Position numbers and translations under genes: made by a program
Part shown: one piece after another, positions 46,745 through 59,550 of the stretch
Layout of the letters: every line of letters begins with the position of its first letter
Position numbering within the stretch: position 1 is the stretch's first letter
Notes under the pieces: model-generated
What the model was told of the DNA's origin: nothing
The model's input: the letters and a program-made list of their open reading frames with translations, nothing else
Databases searched by the model: none
Origin: Amaranthus tricolor
Lineage: Eukaryota; Streptophyta; Magnoliopsida; Caryophyllales; Amaranthaceae
Assembly: GCF_026212465.1 (NCBI RefSeq)
Contig: NC_080056.1
Coordinates: forward strand, 17,487,606 to 17,551,605
Length of the DNA: 64,000 nt
Direction of reading: 5' to 3'

Positions 46745-48885
46745 CTAAGAGAAAATAGATGTTAGTGCCAAAAACGCTTCAAAACGCATAAAATCGCCAC
46801 TTAATACGTAATTTCTAGCATATGACTATGATTTTCAATACTAACCAATTCAAAACAATAATATATACCAATTAGTGTTGTGTGCCAAATTTCGTGCAAA
46901 ACAAACCAAGTTTGAGCTACTTTATGCGCAAAAGTGCCAAAAACGCTTAAAAACCCTTAAAATCGCAACTTAACTCATAATTTCTAGCATATGACTATGA
47001 TTTTCAATTCTAACCACTTCAACACAATAGTATATACCAAATAGTATTGTGTGCCCAGTTTCGTGCAAAACAAACCATGTTTGAGCAACTTTATGCGCAA
47101 AAGTACCAAAAACGCTTAAAAACCCTTAAAATTGCAACTTAACACGTAATTTCTAGCATACGACATGGATTTTCAATTCTAACCACTTCAACACAATAAT
47201 ATATACCAAATAATGTTGTGTGCCAATTTTCGTGCAAATCAAACCAAGTTTGAGCTACTTGATGCGACAAAACGATTAAATTCGCATAAAATCGCAACTT
47301 AACACGTAATTTCTAGCATACGACAATGATTTTCAATTCGAAATACTTCAACACAATAATATATACCAAATAATGTTGTGTGCCAAGTTTCGTGCAAAAC
47401 AAACCAAGTTTGAGCTACTTTATGCGCAAAAGTGCCAAAAACACTTTAAAACTCATAAAATCGCAACTTAACACGTAATTTCTAGCATATGACTATGATT
47501 TTCAATTCTAACCACTTCAACACAATAATATATACCAAATAATGTTGTGTTCCAAGTTTCGTGCAAATCAAACCAAGTTTCAGCTTCTTTATGCGCAAAA
47601 GTGCCAAAAACGCTTAATAAACGCATAAAATCGCAACTTAACACGTAATTTCTAGCATACGACAATGATTTTAAAGTTTAACTACTTGAACACAATAACA
47701 AATACCAAATAACTTTGTGTGCCAAGTTTCGTGCAAATCAAACCAAGTTTGAGCTAATTAACAATACCAAACCAAGAAACAACAGAAGAGGGCAGTTAAG
47801 GACAGCAGCCTACCCGCTGACCAGCCTACCTTGCCGCGTGGTTTGAGCCTTAACCAAGGATACTTGGAGCCAAAAAACTATGGAAACGTGAGCTCCATAC
47901 ATGGACCAAGCCATCAAAGCCCAAGAACCATGAATCTGGTGCACACAGCTCACTAGGATACGAGCGCAAGGTGGGCCAGTCCCTGATCAGTGCTGATCAG
48001 TGCCAAACCTAAGTGTTGTGGTTTTTAATTTTTGTTTTAAGAGGCATATTGTATAGCACGTGATGTTTATAGCCGTTAGCTAGCTAGAAACCTATAAATA
48101 GATGCTGTCTCTCATGTATATGGATTCAGTTTTGTGATTAATAAGAATGCTCATTTTATACGCAAAAGTGCCAAAAATGCTTAAAAACCCTTAAAATCGC
48201 AACTTAACACGTAATTTCTAGTATATGACTATGATTTTCAATTATAACCACTTCAACACAATAATATATACCAAATAGTGTTGTGTGCCAAGTTTCGTGC
48301 AAAAAAAACAAAGTTTGAGCTACTTTATGCGCAAAAGTGCCAAAAACGCTTAAAAACGCATAAACTCGCAACTTAACACGTAATTTCTAGCATATCACTA
48401 TGATCTTCAATTCTAACCACTTCAACACAATAATATATACCAAATAATGTTGTGTGCCAAGTTTTGTGCAAATTGAACCAAGTTTGAGCTATTTTATGCG
48501 CAAAAGTGCCAAAAACAATTAATAAATGCATAAAATCGCAACTTAACACGTAATTTCTAGCATACGACAATGATTTTCAATTCTAACCACTTCAACACAA
48601 TAATATATACCAAATAATGTTGTGTGCCATGTTTCGTGCAAATCAAACCAAGTTTGAGCTACTTTATGCGTAAAAGTGCCAAAAACGCTTAAAAACGCAT
48701 AAAAAAGCAACTTAACACGTAATTTCTAGCATACGACAACGATTTTCAATTCTAACAACTTCAACACAATAATATATACCAAATAATGTTGTGTGCCAAG
48801 TTTCGTGCAAATCAAACCAAGTTTGAGTTACTTTATGCGCAAAAGTGCCAAAAACGTTTGTAAACGCATAAAAAGGAATTTGTGT
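46745..48885 (-). repeat. ~168-bp intronic minisatellite of CACTA-C, about ten copies
   Basis: Marker GTGTGCCAAGTTTCGTGCAAA, with variants, recurs about ten times between 46880 and 48810. Units differ from those of CACTA-B by shared changes (CAAAAGTGCC in place of CGAAATTGAC), so each element amplified its own variant. One unrelated insert (47757-48158) interrupts it. ORFs of 63-65 codons appear because the unit length is near a multiple of three. Confidence 0.9.
47757..48158. repeat. ~0.4-kb insert in the CACTA-C minisatellite
   Basis: Breaks a unit between GAGCTA and CTTTATGCGC-like sequence. Contains GGACAGCAGCCTACC near the start, ACATGGACCAAGCCATCAAA in the middle, CCTATAAATAGATGCTG (TATA-like) and GTGATTAATAAGAATGCTC near the end. 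The layout suggests a solo LTR of a small retrotransposon; by eye it is distantly related to 38214-38555. Confidence 0.5.
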
Positions 48886-48982
48886 ATCTTTATTGTTGTC
48901 CATTTTGGAAATGTGGCTCTGGATTTAGATCCCATTTGTCCACGCACTTTTTTCATTGTGCTGAAATGTATGGGAAAAGTAA

Positions 48983-49191
<209 letters not shown>

Positions 49192-52100
49192 ACACTTAAT
49201 TAAATCAAATTGGTAAAATAATTAATATTACATACGCATTCAACAACGCTTTGAATTTTGTGCTGCGAGGCGGGCTTTGAGGTTTTTGTAATGAGTCGAA
49301 GACGTGCACAATGTTTGTTAAAGGACATATGACCAAAAGTATCCTATGCAAACTACTAACGCAAATTTAAAATCAACAAATTAGAGATTAGGTGACTTAA
49401 AAAATCAAAAGATAAGTTCAATTCCAAAAATAAAACTTACTCTTCCGTATATGGAGCCAGAATGAACGTGTGTCTAGATGTAAGGGAATTAGTCAAAGCA
49501 GTCTCAATGTATGCTCTGACGTCATCGAGATCATTTACACATTTATTTCCCGAAATCCACTCAGGACAAAACTATCCAATTTTTATTGAAGGTTCGCAAG
49601 AATTTAGCTCCTCATAACCAGCACTAAACTCTTTTTGTTAGTAATTCGGTTATTAAAAAAATTAAACAACGATGCCTAACTTGTAAGATAATGAGCATCA
49701 CCTCATGTAGACATGGAAAAGAGCTACGTTCAGTATCTCTCCTCTCAAAAATTGCCCAATGTCACTAGGACCAATAATTACAAACGGGCTCTCTAAAAAG
49801 CAGTATTGGTCCTTCTGCAGGTATAGAATGATTGGGTCCTCCTCATGCAGACGAGATGCACAAGTGTGCAGCCATTTGCAATCTTGAGAGAGATCTTTTA
49901 GCTCCGCATCAGTCAAAATTGGAGTGCTTGGCATGGACTTTGACCCAGTCGACACCTTTGCTGAGGAACCGATCTCTCTCCAAGATCCCTTTTGGACTCT
50001 TTTGCTATTTCAATTTATACAATTAAATTAGTGTAAGCATGCAATTAAAAAAATAAAAATAAATTAGGTACAAATGATTCTTACCATGTTAGTGAATCGG
50101 ACCCAAGCATATGGCCATGTAACGAAACTACCTAGGGCGTCTAGTAGTTTCTCAAGACTCCATGTTGGCATTGGAACCAGGAGTGAGAAATCTTCAAACC
50201 CCTTTACAATAGTTTCCACGGTCACACTGATGTGGCCACTTGTAACAGGCATCGAATGTTTGGCCCTCTTTGGTTGGCTAGGCCACACCATATGCAATCT
50301 CAGTTAAGTCGCCATCACTAGCAACACCTAATTGAGGCAGCAAAAGAGAACAAGGAGTCGCCTCCTGAAAATTGTGTCGATTAGTATAATAAGCATCATA
50401 ATAAAATATTAAAACGCGTTGCAATTTAAATTAATAAGTGCTTATATATTTAAAAACTATGTACCTGTAGCACTGGCTCCGGATTTTGAGCAACGGAGTT
50501 TATGATCTCCGGTGTAGGGTTTTCCCCTTCAAGGGTAGTAATGGGATGGGGTGCTACGGGGGTAATGGGCTCGGATGTTGGCTCAACCAAAGCATTAGGA
50601 TCCCCATGTTGACTTTCCTGATCCTCAACAATCAGGTTTGTCAACTCAACAATGGGTGCTCCCATCTTCTGCAACACAACGGCCAGTTTGGCGAGAACGA
50701 CCTTCGTAATCTCTGCTCGGAGGGTTGCTACTTCATCCCGCAGCATCGTTCGGGATTGAGTAGTAACACACTCTTTGCCGAATGCCTTCTGTAACCCCAC
50801 GCGGACGCCTCCTTTTTCGACTACCCGCCCACTGTGGTGTTTCCCTAAGACCATATGCAATGCGTCAACATTGCCTCTTGGGGTGAACTCCCCCATAGCT
50901 TCTTTTTCCTTCCAGCCCATCTGTTCGAATAAAAAGTGACATATATAGCAATTAGTATAAGTAAATCAAAGCCAAAGAATACAAAACAAATCAAGAATAT
51001 ACTTAATAATTTCAAAACTCACCACAGCATCAGCAACGTTCTTCGTTCCCGGATCATTAATGTTAAATTTACCACTTGCATCTCGGGAATGAAGCCCGCA
51101 ATACCAATCACGCACCCAATCTCCAGCAGGACTATTCACGGATGCGGAGGTAGTCGTAGATCAGGGCGTGGATGAACTTTGATTGGGTTATAAACCCGCA
51201 TCCACCCACTCTTTTCAGACCTCATCGTAAGGTTTTTGGCCCAAGCGATAGTAAAACTTCCTTTTGCTTGCAGAATCAGAAGCTTTACCACGCTTTTCCT
51301 AATTAATCAATAGAAATCGAATGTCATGTATTAGTTTAATGACTGAATCAAAAAAAGTATCAAATCAAAAACTATAATATAATATAAAATACTTACAACT
51401 TTTGTGGGAGTTGTTCTTTTGGCAACAAAGGCCTCCCAATCCCTCTTCGATATGTGACCCATATTTCGTAGGGCATCTTCGAAGGTGCTTGCTCTTCACC
51501 TTCGTTTCCCGTTTTGACCTTTTTGGTCGTACGGGCACGCCTCTTCATAATCCAGCCAGTTACTAGCTTGGATTTGAAATCTCTAAATCTTTCAGCAACA
51601 GCTAAAAGAAACACATTCTTCTTGTCCTCATCGCTCTCGATGTGGAAAAAATTCTACAAAAAAAAGTTACATTTATTACTGTCAATTAAATTAATTTTAA
51701 AATGAAACTAAATGAGTAAAAATAGTAAAGTTGCTTACCACAGTATCATTCCATAGAGAGTTCTTCAAACCCTCTGGAATCTCGTTCCATGCGTGCAATA
51801 TGGAAATCTTGCGGATACATAGGCCCACTTGTTTTCCATATTGCCTACGCCATTTTCCGCAGGGTTGACCCAATGCATTGTATTCCAAATGCATGGGTTC
51901 TGTGACTTTGAGGTTTTCCGTAGGACCTTGCCGTTTTCTTTTCTTACTGGTAGTGGGAGCATTTATTGGTGGGGCGTCTTCAGTCTCAAAATCATTGTCA
52001 ATTAGTGGAGCGTCTTCAGCCATACGCTCGTATCTCACAATTTGGTCCTCTTCACTATCGTAACTACAATGCTCATTATCCGAGGTCTCAATCTCGGGGA

Positions 52101-55100
52101 CAATTTCGTCTCTGAATAGATGCATTGTATATCAATACCTGAAAGAGTATGAATAGAAATATATTAGAATATAAGCTAAGTAATATTTAGAATATGACTA
52201 TGATTTGCAATTCTAATACGTTCAACACAATCATATATAACAAATAGTGTTCTGTGCAAAGTTTTATGGAAAACAAACCAAGTTTATGTGGCGAAAGTGC
52301 CAAAAAAAACTTTAAAAAGCTTTAAATTAATACCTTGTGAATCATTTAATTCAAATCTATTCCTTCCGTGTGATCTACACGCATATAACCAACATCTACA
52401 TTATCTTGATCCAATGATTTTGATTGATAAAGGGAAGGCAGTGTTCAAAAGCTTCATATTCTTCCTCATCTTTAACATCACCTATACCAAGGATGCTTCT
52501 TTTTCCCAGTACAACAATAGACTATTTTTTATCAGACGGGTCTACAATATAAAATACTTGCTTGGCTTGTGTGGCTATTATGAATGGCTCCTGACTATCA
52601 CGCAAACGAGCTAAGTCTACAAGAGTGAATCCACAAGGGTCGTCATTTTTTATGCATCGTCGATTATTATCTACCCACTTACATTTGAAAAGACCAATAT
52701 TGAAAGTAGAGTAGTCAAGCTCACATATTTCATGTACCCGCCCGTAGTATACCAATTTAGCATCAACCGGTGCTTGATCCTGTGCACTCGCGTAAAATGT
52801 AGATGACGCCAAAATAGAAACCCCACTATTCTGTAGATAAGATGACTTCTTTTCTTGACCCTCAGTCTAAAATGTGAAGACATTGACATCGTAACCCTCA
52901 TATTTGTTGAAATCATCACGCGGACCAAAAGCTAACCACTTAACAATTTCGGATACACCCTTGAGTTCTTCGCATATTACTCGATTATGAAACCAATTAA
53001 TAAACGTCTTGTTATGCAACTGCATCAATGCCCTATCCCCTTTAGAAGGATGTTTTACGCGCAATATATCAAAATGCTCACTCAAAAGAGGATGAACTTT
53101 CGGAATATGATGCAACACATACAATTGTGCTTGTAGAAGGCTGTCTCGAGGAGGTGTGACCGATTTGGAGCCAATTGTTCCTTTTCCCTCAAGCCTTCCT
53201 TCATGTCTAGAGGTTGAAAGTCCAATAGGTTTAGCCATAACGAAATACTCGGCTATAAAGTTACTAATCTCATCGCTCACAGTGCGTTGAATCATACTCC
53301 CCTCGGGTTGTGCTGGATTCCTCACCTTGTTTTGTAAAACACCCATGTGTCTTTCAAAAGGATAACACCACCTTAAGAAAACTGGACCCAAAAGCTTGAT
53401 CTCACGAACAAGATGGACAATAAGATGAACCATTATCTCAAAGAAAGAAGATGGAAAATACATCTCAAACTTGCATAAAGTTACAATCACGTCGAGTTGA
53501 AGTGCATCAAGATTAAAGGGATCAAGAACTTTACTACAAATTGTGTTGAATAAGATAGCTCGGTAATAGCATATCTCACATGTTTTGGCAGTATTCCACG
53601 GATTGCAATTGGTAAGAACACTTGTATCATTACATGGCAATCGTGAGATTTCATGCTTCCCATCTTCAGCTCACCATTTAGGCTCACAAATCTCTTCATG
53701 TTGGATGAGTACCCAGACGGAACCTTAATGCCATACAAACACTCACAAAATGTCCGCTTCTCTGCTTTGGACAATGTGTAGCAAGCTGGAGGCAAATAAA
53801 CTTTGTCATTACTCATTTTCTTCTTACTGCCTCCAACTTCATCAGCTCTATTTCTTTTCTTACTCACGTTAACATGTGCCCACAACTCCGGACGAAGACA
53901 TTTACATTCAAACCAATCTCGCACGGCCCTAACATCCTTTGTCTTACCCGGAATGTTCATGAGAGTCCTAAGTATGGCATCGCATACATTTTTCTCTATA
54001 TGCATAACGTCAAGACAATGCCTAACCTGTAGATCTCTCCAATATGGAAGCTTCCAAAAGATTGATTCTTTTTTCCATAATCGGTCTTTGCCCCCTTGCA
54101 CTTGCCCCATTTTACCAAATACAGTCTCAACTCCCTTAACCTGTTCATAAACCTCATAACCGGTCAACGGTCGACGAGCTACACGGTCCTCAACCTCCCC
54201 GTTGAACATTTTCTTCTTCTTACGATATTGGTGGTCTCGTGAGAGGAACTTTCGATGGTGCATGAATACGTATTTGCACTTAGGAATCCACATAGATTCC
54301 ATGTCATCGATAAGTTGTCATATGCCGGAAAATCATTAACGGTGCATAAAAGCATTGCACACAAGGTAAACTCCTCATTAGCATATAATTCAAACACTGA
54401 AACGCCTTCATCTCACATATTTCTCAAATCCTCAACGAGAGGTGCAAGATATACATCTATTGTCATTGCCAGGTTGTTTAGGACCCGAGATAAGAAGCGA
54501 AAGCATAATGTACTTACGCTTCATACACAACCAAGGTGGCAAAATTATAGATCACTAAAAGAACCGGCCAAGTACTATGTTGAGAACTAAGATTGCCGAA
54601 TGGGTTCATTCCATCCGTACACTGTCCGAGCCCTAAATTACGAACCTCATCCCCAAAAGTCTTATGCAACCTATCAAAACTCTTCCACTCCGAAGAATCA
54701 GATGGATGTGTGAGCAAGTGACCTTTTTTCACCCTATTTGAATGCCACCTCAAATTTAACGCATCTTTCTTTATAGAAAACAAGCGCTTGAATTTAGGTA
54801 TTATTGGAAGATACCACAATACCTTAGCCGGGGGCCCATTAGCATCCCGAGCCCCTTTACTCTTGTAGCGCGATAACCCACACCTAGGACACTCTTCTAA
54901 GTTCTCGTTTTCATTCCGATACAACACACAATCTTTCGGACACGCATGAATCTTCTGGTACTCTGAGCCGAAAAGACACATGAGCTTTTTGGCATAATAT
55001 GTCGAATTTGGAAGTTCATTTCCCTCAGGAAGCATCTCACCTAACGCTTCTAATAACATTGTGAAACTAGCGTCACTCAAATTGAACTTTGACTTAATGT

Positions 55101-55194
55101 TGAAAATTGTCAACACTGCTGTTAGTTTGGTGAACTTTTTACATCCAGGGTACAAAGGCTTTTGAGAAGTAGGGATGGCAATTCAGTCCGAATC

Positions 55195-55440
55195 CGCCCC
55201 TGATCCGACTCGATCCGAGGATTTTAATCCGATTCGACTCCGAGGTGGAAAGTATCCGACTCCGAATCCGATTATATAATCCGAGTCCGATTTAGAGTTG
55301 GACCGGAGCTGGACCTCATAAAAAATCCGATAATCCGACCGACTCCGACTCCGACTCCAACTCCGACTCCGACTCCGAGTTCGACTCCGACTCCGACTCC
55401 GACTCGACCCGATTCGACCCGATATCCGACTCAACTTTTA
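55195..55440. repeat. Left subterminal hexamer array of the hAT element
   Basis: Dense run of CCGACT/GACTCC/TCCGAG words, in part a near-perfect (GACTCC)n tract around 55336-55400. Similar but shorter array at 59400-59550. Likely transposase-binding subterminal sites. An 83-codon Arg/Ser-rich ORF on the - strand here is an artefact of the repeat. Confidence 0.8.
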
Positions 55441-56939
55441 ATTTAAGGCATTTTTATATTTTGAAAAATTTGAACATTATATGAAAATAAGTTTATTCTA
55501 ACCAAAATTGCAAACTTGACATCTAACTATTTGATTGACTAATTACATTGTAAGTGAAATTGAATATTGTAAGTTTAATCAAGTTGAGTGAATGAAACTT
55601 ATCAAAAAAATCGATTAGAATATTATAGACTTACAGTCTTACATAGTTTTGAAGTTTTTTAAGTAGAATGAAACCTAAAACTAACTAAAATAAACTATTA
55701 GAAATATAGTATTAGTTTATATATTAATTAATATTAATCAATTAGATACTTAATCGATCGTTTAATAAAGATTTAATTGGAACTTGTCTAATATAGACTT
55801 GAAGCTATGTCGTTACATTGTAAGTGAGATTGAATATTGTAAGTTTGATCAAGTTGAGTGAATGAAACTTATCAAAACAATCGATTAGATTATTATATAC
55901 TTACAGTCTTACATAGTTTTGAATGTTGATGATTATTATTATTATTCAATTTTATTGGTAATTGTTATTGCTAATTATTATTCAAAACTTATCAAAATAA
56001 TTATTATTCAATTTTATTGCTAATTAGCTTTTTTAAGAAAATATTCATTAAAATAGTATTTACCATTAATTAAATTTAAGTCATTGATGATGGGTAAGGT
56101 GGATGAATAAATGGTTTTGATAATGTCCACCTCATCTATCCTTAAAAACTTTCAATAACCATTACATACAACTATGAATGCCACATGAATTTTGGATTTT
56201 AACCATTGATTTCAAAATTGTTTCAATCTTAGCCCTTCATTAAAAGTAAAAAAAAAAGAAAAAAAAAACTAAACCTAACAATACTTCACTCCTCACATTT
56301 CTAATTGTTTTCTGACCTAATCTTCCCGCAGGGCCGCAATTCGACTGTACTCTACTCCTCTTTACAAATTTTTTATTTTTTTAGGTATTTTCACTCTTAA
56401 TTGTAATCTTAATCTTAATCTTAAATTCTTAATCTTGTTGTTCTAATCTTTATTCTTAATTTTGATTCTTGAATTTTATTAGAATGTTGTTTCTTGATTT
56501 TTTTTTTTTGTTTATGTTTTTTGAGTGATTGAATCTTTGTTATTGTTAATGTATTTGTTTATCTTGAATAGTTGAATTAAGCAATAATATAATATAATTA
56601 CTTGTATTTGTTGTTGTCTTGGAAGGGTTTTGGAATATTTGTCGTATTGTTTGCTTTTGTGGGTGTTTAGAAGAATTTCTTAGCATTGACAATAAATGAT
56701 TCCATGATTTTGAAGTAATGCAAAGAAGAACAAAAGAAAAGGAGGAAAGAAAGGGAGGGAATTGTGCAATTGATTTCTGAATGTGAACTTTGACGAATCA
56801 AACCGTTTGGACTACACTCTACACTAGTTGATTGTTGAAGATGTTTTTTTTTCCATAACTTCTTATTTAAGATATTTATTTGAAAATTATCGGTCTCAAT
56901 TTTTGAATTAGTATATAATTGTTTTTTATTTAAACAGGG
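55441..56939 (+). other. hAT 5' region upstream of the transposase
   Basis: AT-rich non-coding DNA. A phrase of about 70 bp (TTACATTGTAAGTGA...TACTTACAGTCTTACATAG) occurs twice, at about 55540-55640 and 55810-55915, as an internal duplication. A pyrimidine-rich stretch ending AAACAG just before the ATG at 56940 looks like an intron acceptor, so the 5' leader is probably spliced. An ORF at 56667-57176 on the - strand is an antisense shadow. Confidence 0.5.
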
Positions 56940-59155
56940 ATGGACTTTGAGAATGAAATACCTAGTCCGAAAACTCCTGTTACTCCGATAATTAATTTCG
57001 AAAATAATGAAGATGTTGAATGTGAAGAGGGTTGTATTATTGGTGTTAATGGTAGGAAACTTACTTCTGTTGTATGGAAATATTTTACTCAAGTACAAGT
57101 TGGTAAAGAAATAAAAGCAAAATGTAGTGGTTGTAAAAAGTTGTTTACTGGTGGTGGTAAAAATGGAACCACACATCTAAAGGATCATTTGAAAAGATGT
57201 TTGAAAGTGAAAAACTATGTAGATGTGAAACAACAACTTTTGAAACCAACTATGAAGGATTCTCCTAATACATTAGGAATTGGTAGCAAATACAAGTTTA
57301 ATCAACAATATTCTAGAAATGCGTTAGTTAGCATGATTGTGAATCATGAGTATCCTCTTGCTATGGTTGATCATATTGGATTTAAGAGATACTCTAATAG
57401 TTTGAATCCTGATTTTAAAGTGATCTCAAGAAACACAGTAAAAGCCGATATATTTAGGGAATACAATGAAGAAGGGCGTCGTTTAGAAACAGTTTTAGCG
57501 AGGAACAAATCTAGGATTGCTTTCACAAGTGACATGTGGACTTGCACTAATCAAAGAAAAGGGTACATAGCTGTGACAGCACACTATATTGATGATGATT
57601 GGATTTTACAGAATCAACTTATCAGGTATCTTTCCTTTACTTTATTTAATCAAATAATATGTTATATTATTAGGTCTGCAAACTTATTTGATTTTATATG
57701 ATGTTATTTAGGTTTCTTTATTTACCATGCCCACACAACAAGTACACAATAAGCAAGACCTTGGTTGAATGCTTGAAAAGTTTTAACTTGGATGAAAAGA
57801 TTTCTACCATTACCCTTGATAATTGCACAACAAATGATGCTGTAGTAGATGTTTTGCTTGAGAAACTTCAACCTTCTAAGCTTATGTTATATGGCTCTTT
57901 TTTGCATATGAGATGTTGTGCACATATTTTAAATTTGGTTGTTCAAGATGGTTTAGAAATAATTAGTGGTGCAATTGAAAAAGTCCGAAGTGTAGTTGCC
58001 TTTTGCACTTCATCGCCAAATAGATATGAGAAGTTTGAAGATGCTTGTAATTATTGTAGAATTCCTATTACTAAAAAACTACAACTAGATTGTAAGACTA
58101 GATGGAATTCATGTTCTGAAATGTTGCAAGTTGCTCTTTTATATAAAGATGCATTTACTAGGTTGGAATCCAAGGTTGGAAAAAGTGGAAAAGAAAAGTT
58201 TAAGTTACCGAGTAAAGAAGAGTGGAAAATGGCAAGTGACATTTGTGATAAATTGACGTTGTTTAGTAGGACAACTGAGGCTTTTTCCGGTAAAAAGTAT
58301 CCTACTGCCAATCTTTACTTTCAAAATCTATGTGAAATAACGCTCAATTTAAGAAGATGGTTGGGTTGTGGAAATACTGTAATTGAGTCCATGGCTAAAG
58401 CAATGATTTTAAAGTTTGATAAGTACTGGGAAGTGGTTAACGGCATGTTGTCTGTGGCTTCAATATTGGATCCAAGAAGAAAATTTGAATGTGTGTCTTT
58501 TTATTTTGAACTTCTTTGTGAAGATAGTGCTAAATTAGAATGTGAAAGGATTGGAAGAATTTTGAAGGATTTGGTTAATGAATATGAAACGGTGGTGGAA
58601 TTTTCTCCTTTTTCACCCTCGTCAAATTCAAACAATAATAAAAAAAGGATAATTGATGATTCAAGTGATGTTGAGGGCTTATGGGAAAAGCATGTTTCTA
58701 GCCAACCAAATAAAAAGCCACGCAAATGTGAATTAGATATATATTTAGAGGAGGAAAGACTCGTGGTGGATGAAAACAAATTCAACTTGTTGGCATGGTG
58801 GAATGCAGAATCAAGTAAGTTTCCTACACTTTCTAAGATTGCTAGAGACATACTTGCAGTGCCTATTTCAACTGTTGCTTCTGAGAGTGCTTTTAGCACT
58901 AGTGGTAGAGTTATTGGACCTCATCGTAGTAGGCTTCTTCCTGAGACTGTCGACGCTTTGATGTGCCTTCAAAGTTGGAGGCGTATGGAATTCAAAGGTA
59001 TTTAATTATTTTCATTAGTACATACGATCAAGAAATTATATAATTATATTATTTGTTAATCTTGTTATTTCTAATTTGTAGACGCTAAAGCAAATCCCCT
59101 TCAATATGCACCAATTTTTGAAGACGAGGATGTAGAAGGTATAGAAGAAGAATGA
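56940..59155 (+). CDS. hAT transposase (BED zinc finger, RNase H-like core, hAT dimerisation domain)
   Basis: CDS joined from 56940-57625, 57712-58997 and 59082-59155: 2046 bases, 681 residues plus stop, no lesion. Introns have GT/AG ends (CAG|GTATCT...TTTAG|G; AAAG|GTATTT...TTGTAG|A). Start at 56940 (MDFENEIPSPKTP). BED-type zinc finger at residues ~37-85: CSGCKKLFTGGGKNGTTHLK then DHLKRC. Catalytic-core landmarks: FTSDMWTC (first Asp, ~200), ITLDNCTTNDAV (second Asp), MRCCAHILNLVVQDGL, and the hAT C-terminal dimerisation block LAWWNAESSKFPTLSKIA, VPISTVASESAFSTSGRV with the Glu region, RSRLLPETVDALMCLQSW (~610-660). Similar in layout to plant RICESLEEPER/DAYSLEEPER-type and Ac-like proteins, but its position inside matching TIRs shows that it is a transposon gene. 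It would bind the element's ends and catalyse excision and insertion in the nucleus. Exon 1 start could be further upstream if a 5' exon is coding. Confidence 0.9.
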
Positions 59156-59399
59156 TAATGGGTAATGTTGAGCATGAAGAATCCAAGACTTCATCATTTA
59201 TGTAATTTTTATGTTTGTTAATGCAATTTTAAAGAACTAAGCACTATTTTGTTTATTGTAATTGTAAGACTAATTTTTCTTATTAAGTTGTTTTTGAAAG
59301 ACATAATTTCTTTGTTAGGTTGTAATTAAAGACTAATCTATATCAATTTTTTCGTGCTTTAAAATCATTAATATAGTATCGATAAGAATAAATCTTGAC

Positions 59400-59550
59400 A
59401 ATAATCCGAACTCCGCCGGAGGTCCGAGAATCCGAGTCGGAGCAATGTTGGAGTATGCATAATCCGACTCCGAGTGGAGGTGGACTGAAAAAAATAGTCC
59501 GAGATTTATCCGGAGCAAATTCGGAGGGTAGATAGTCCGAGCCAAGTCCG
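59400..59550. repeat. Right subterminal repeats of the hAT element
   Basis: CCGAACTCCG, CCGAGTCGGAG, CCGACTCCGAG and TCCGAG words in both orientations, related to the left array. Confidence 0.75.

Noticed and set aside
46745..48905. 65-codon ORFs containing [21 protein letters not shown] on the - strand, repeated in tandem
   Set aside because: The 168-bp unit is a multiple of three, so one frame is open in successive units; the sequence lies within an intron and the units gain and lose stops freely.
55183..55434. Arg/Ser-rich ORF on the - strand resembling an SR protein
   Set aside because: Translation of the hexamer subterminal array of the hAT element.
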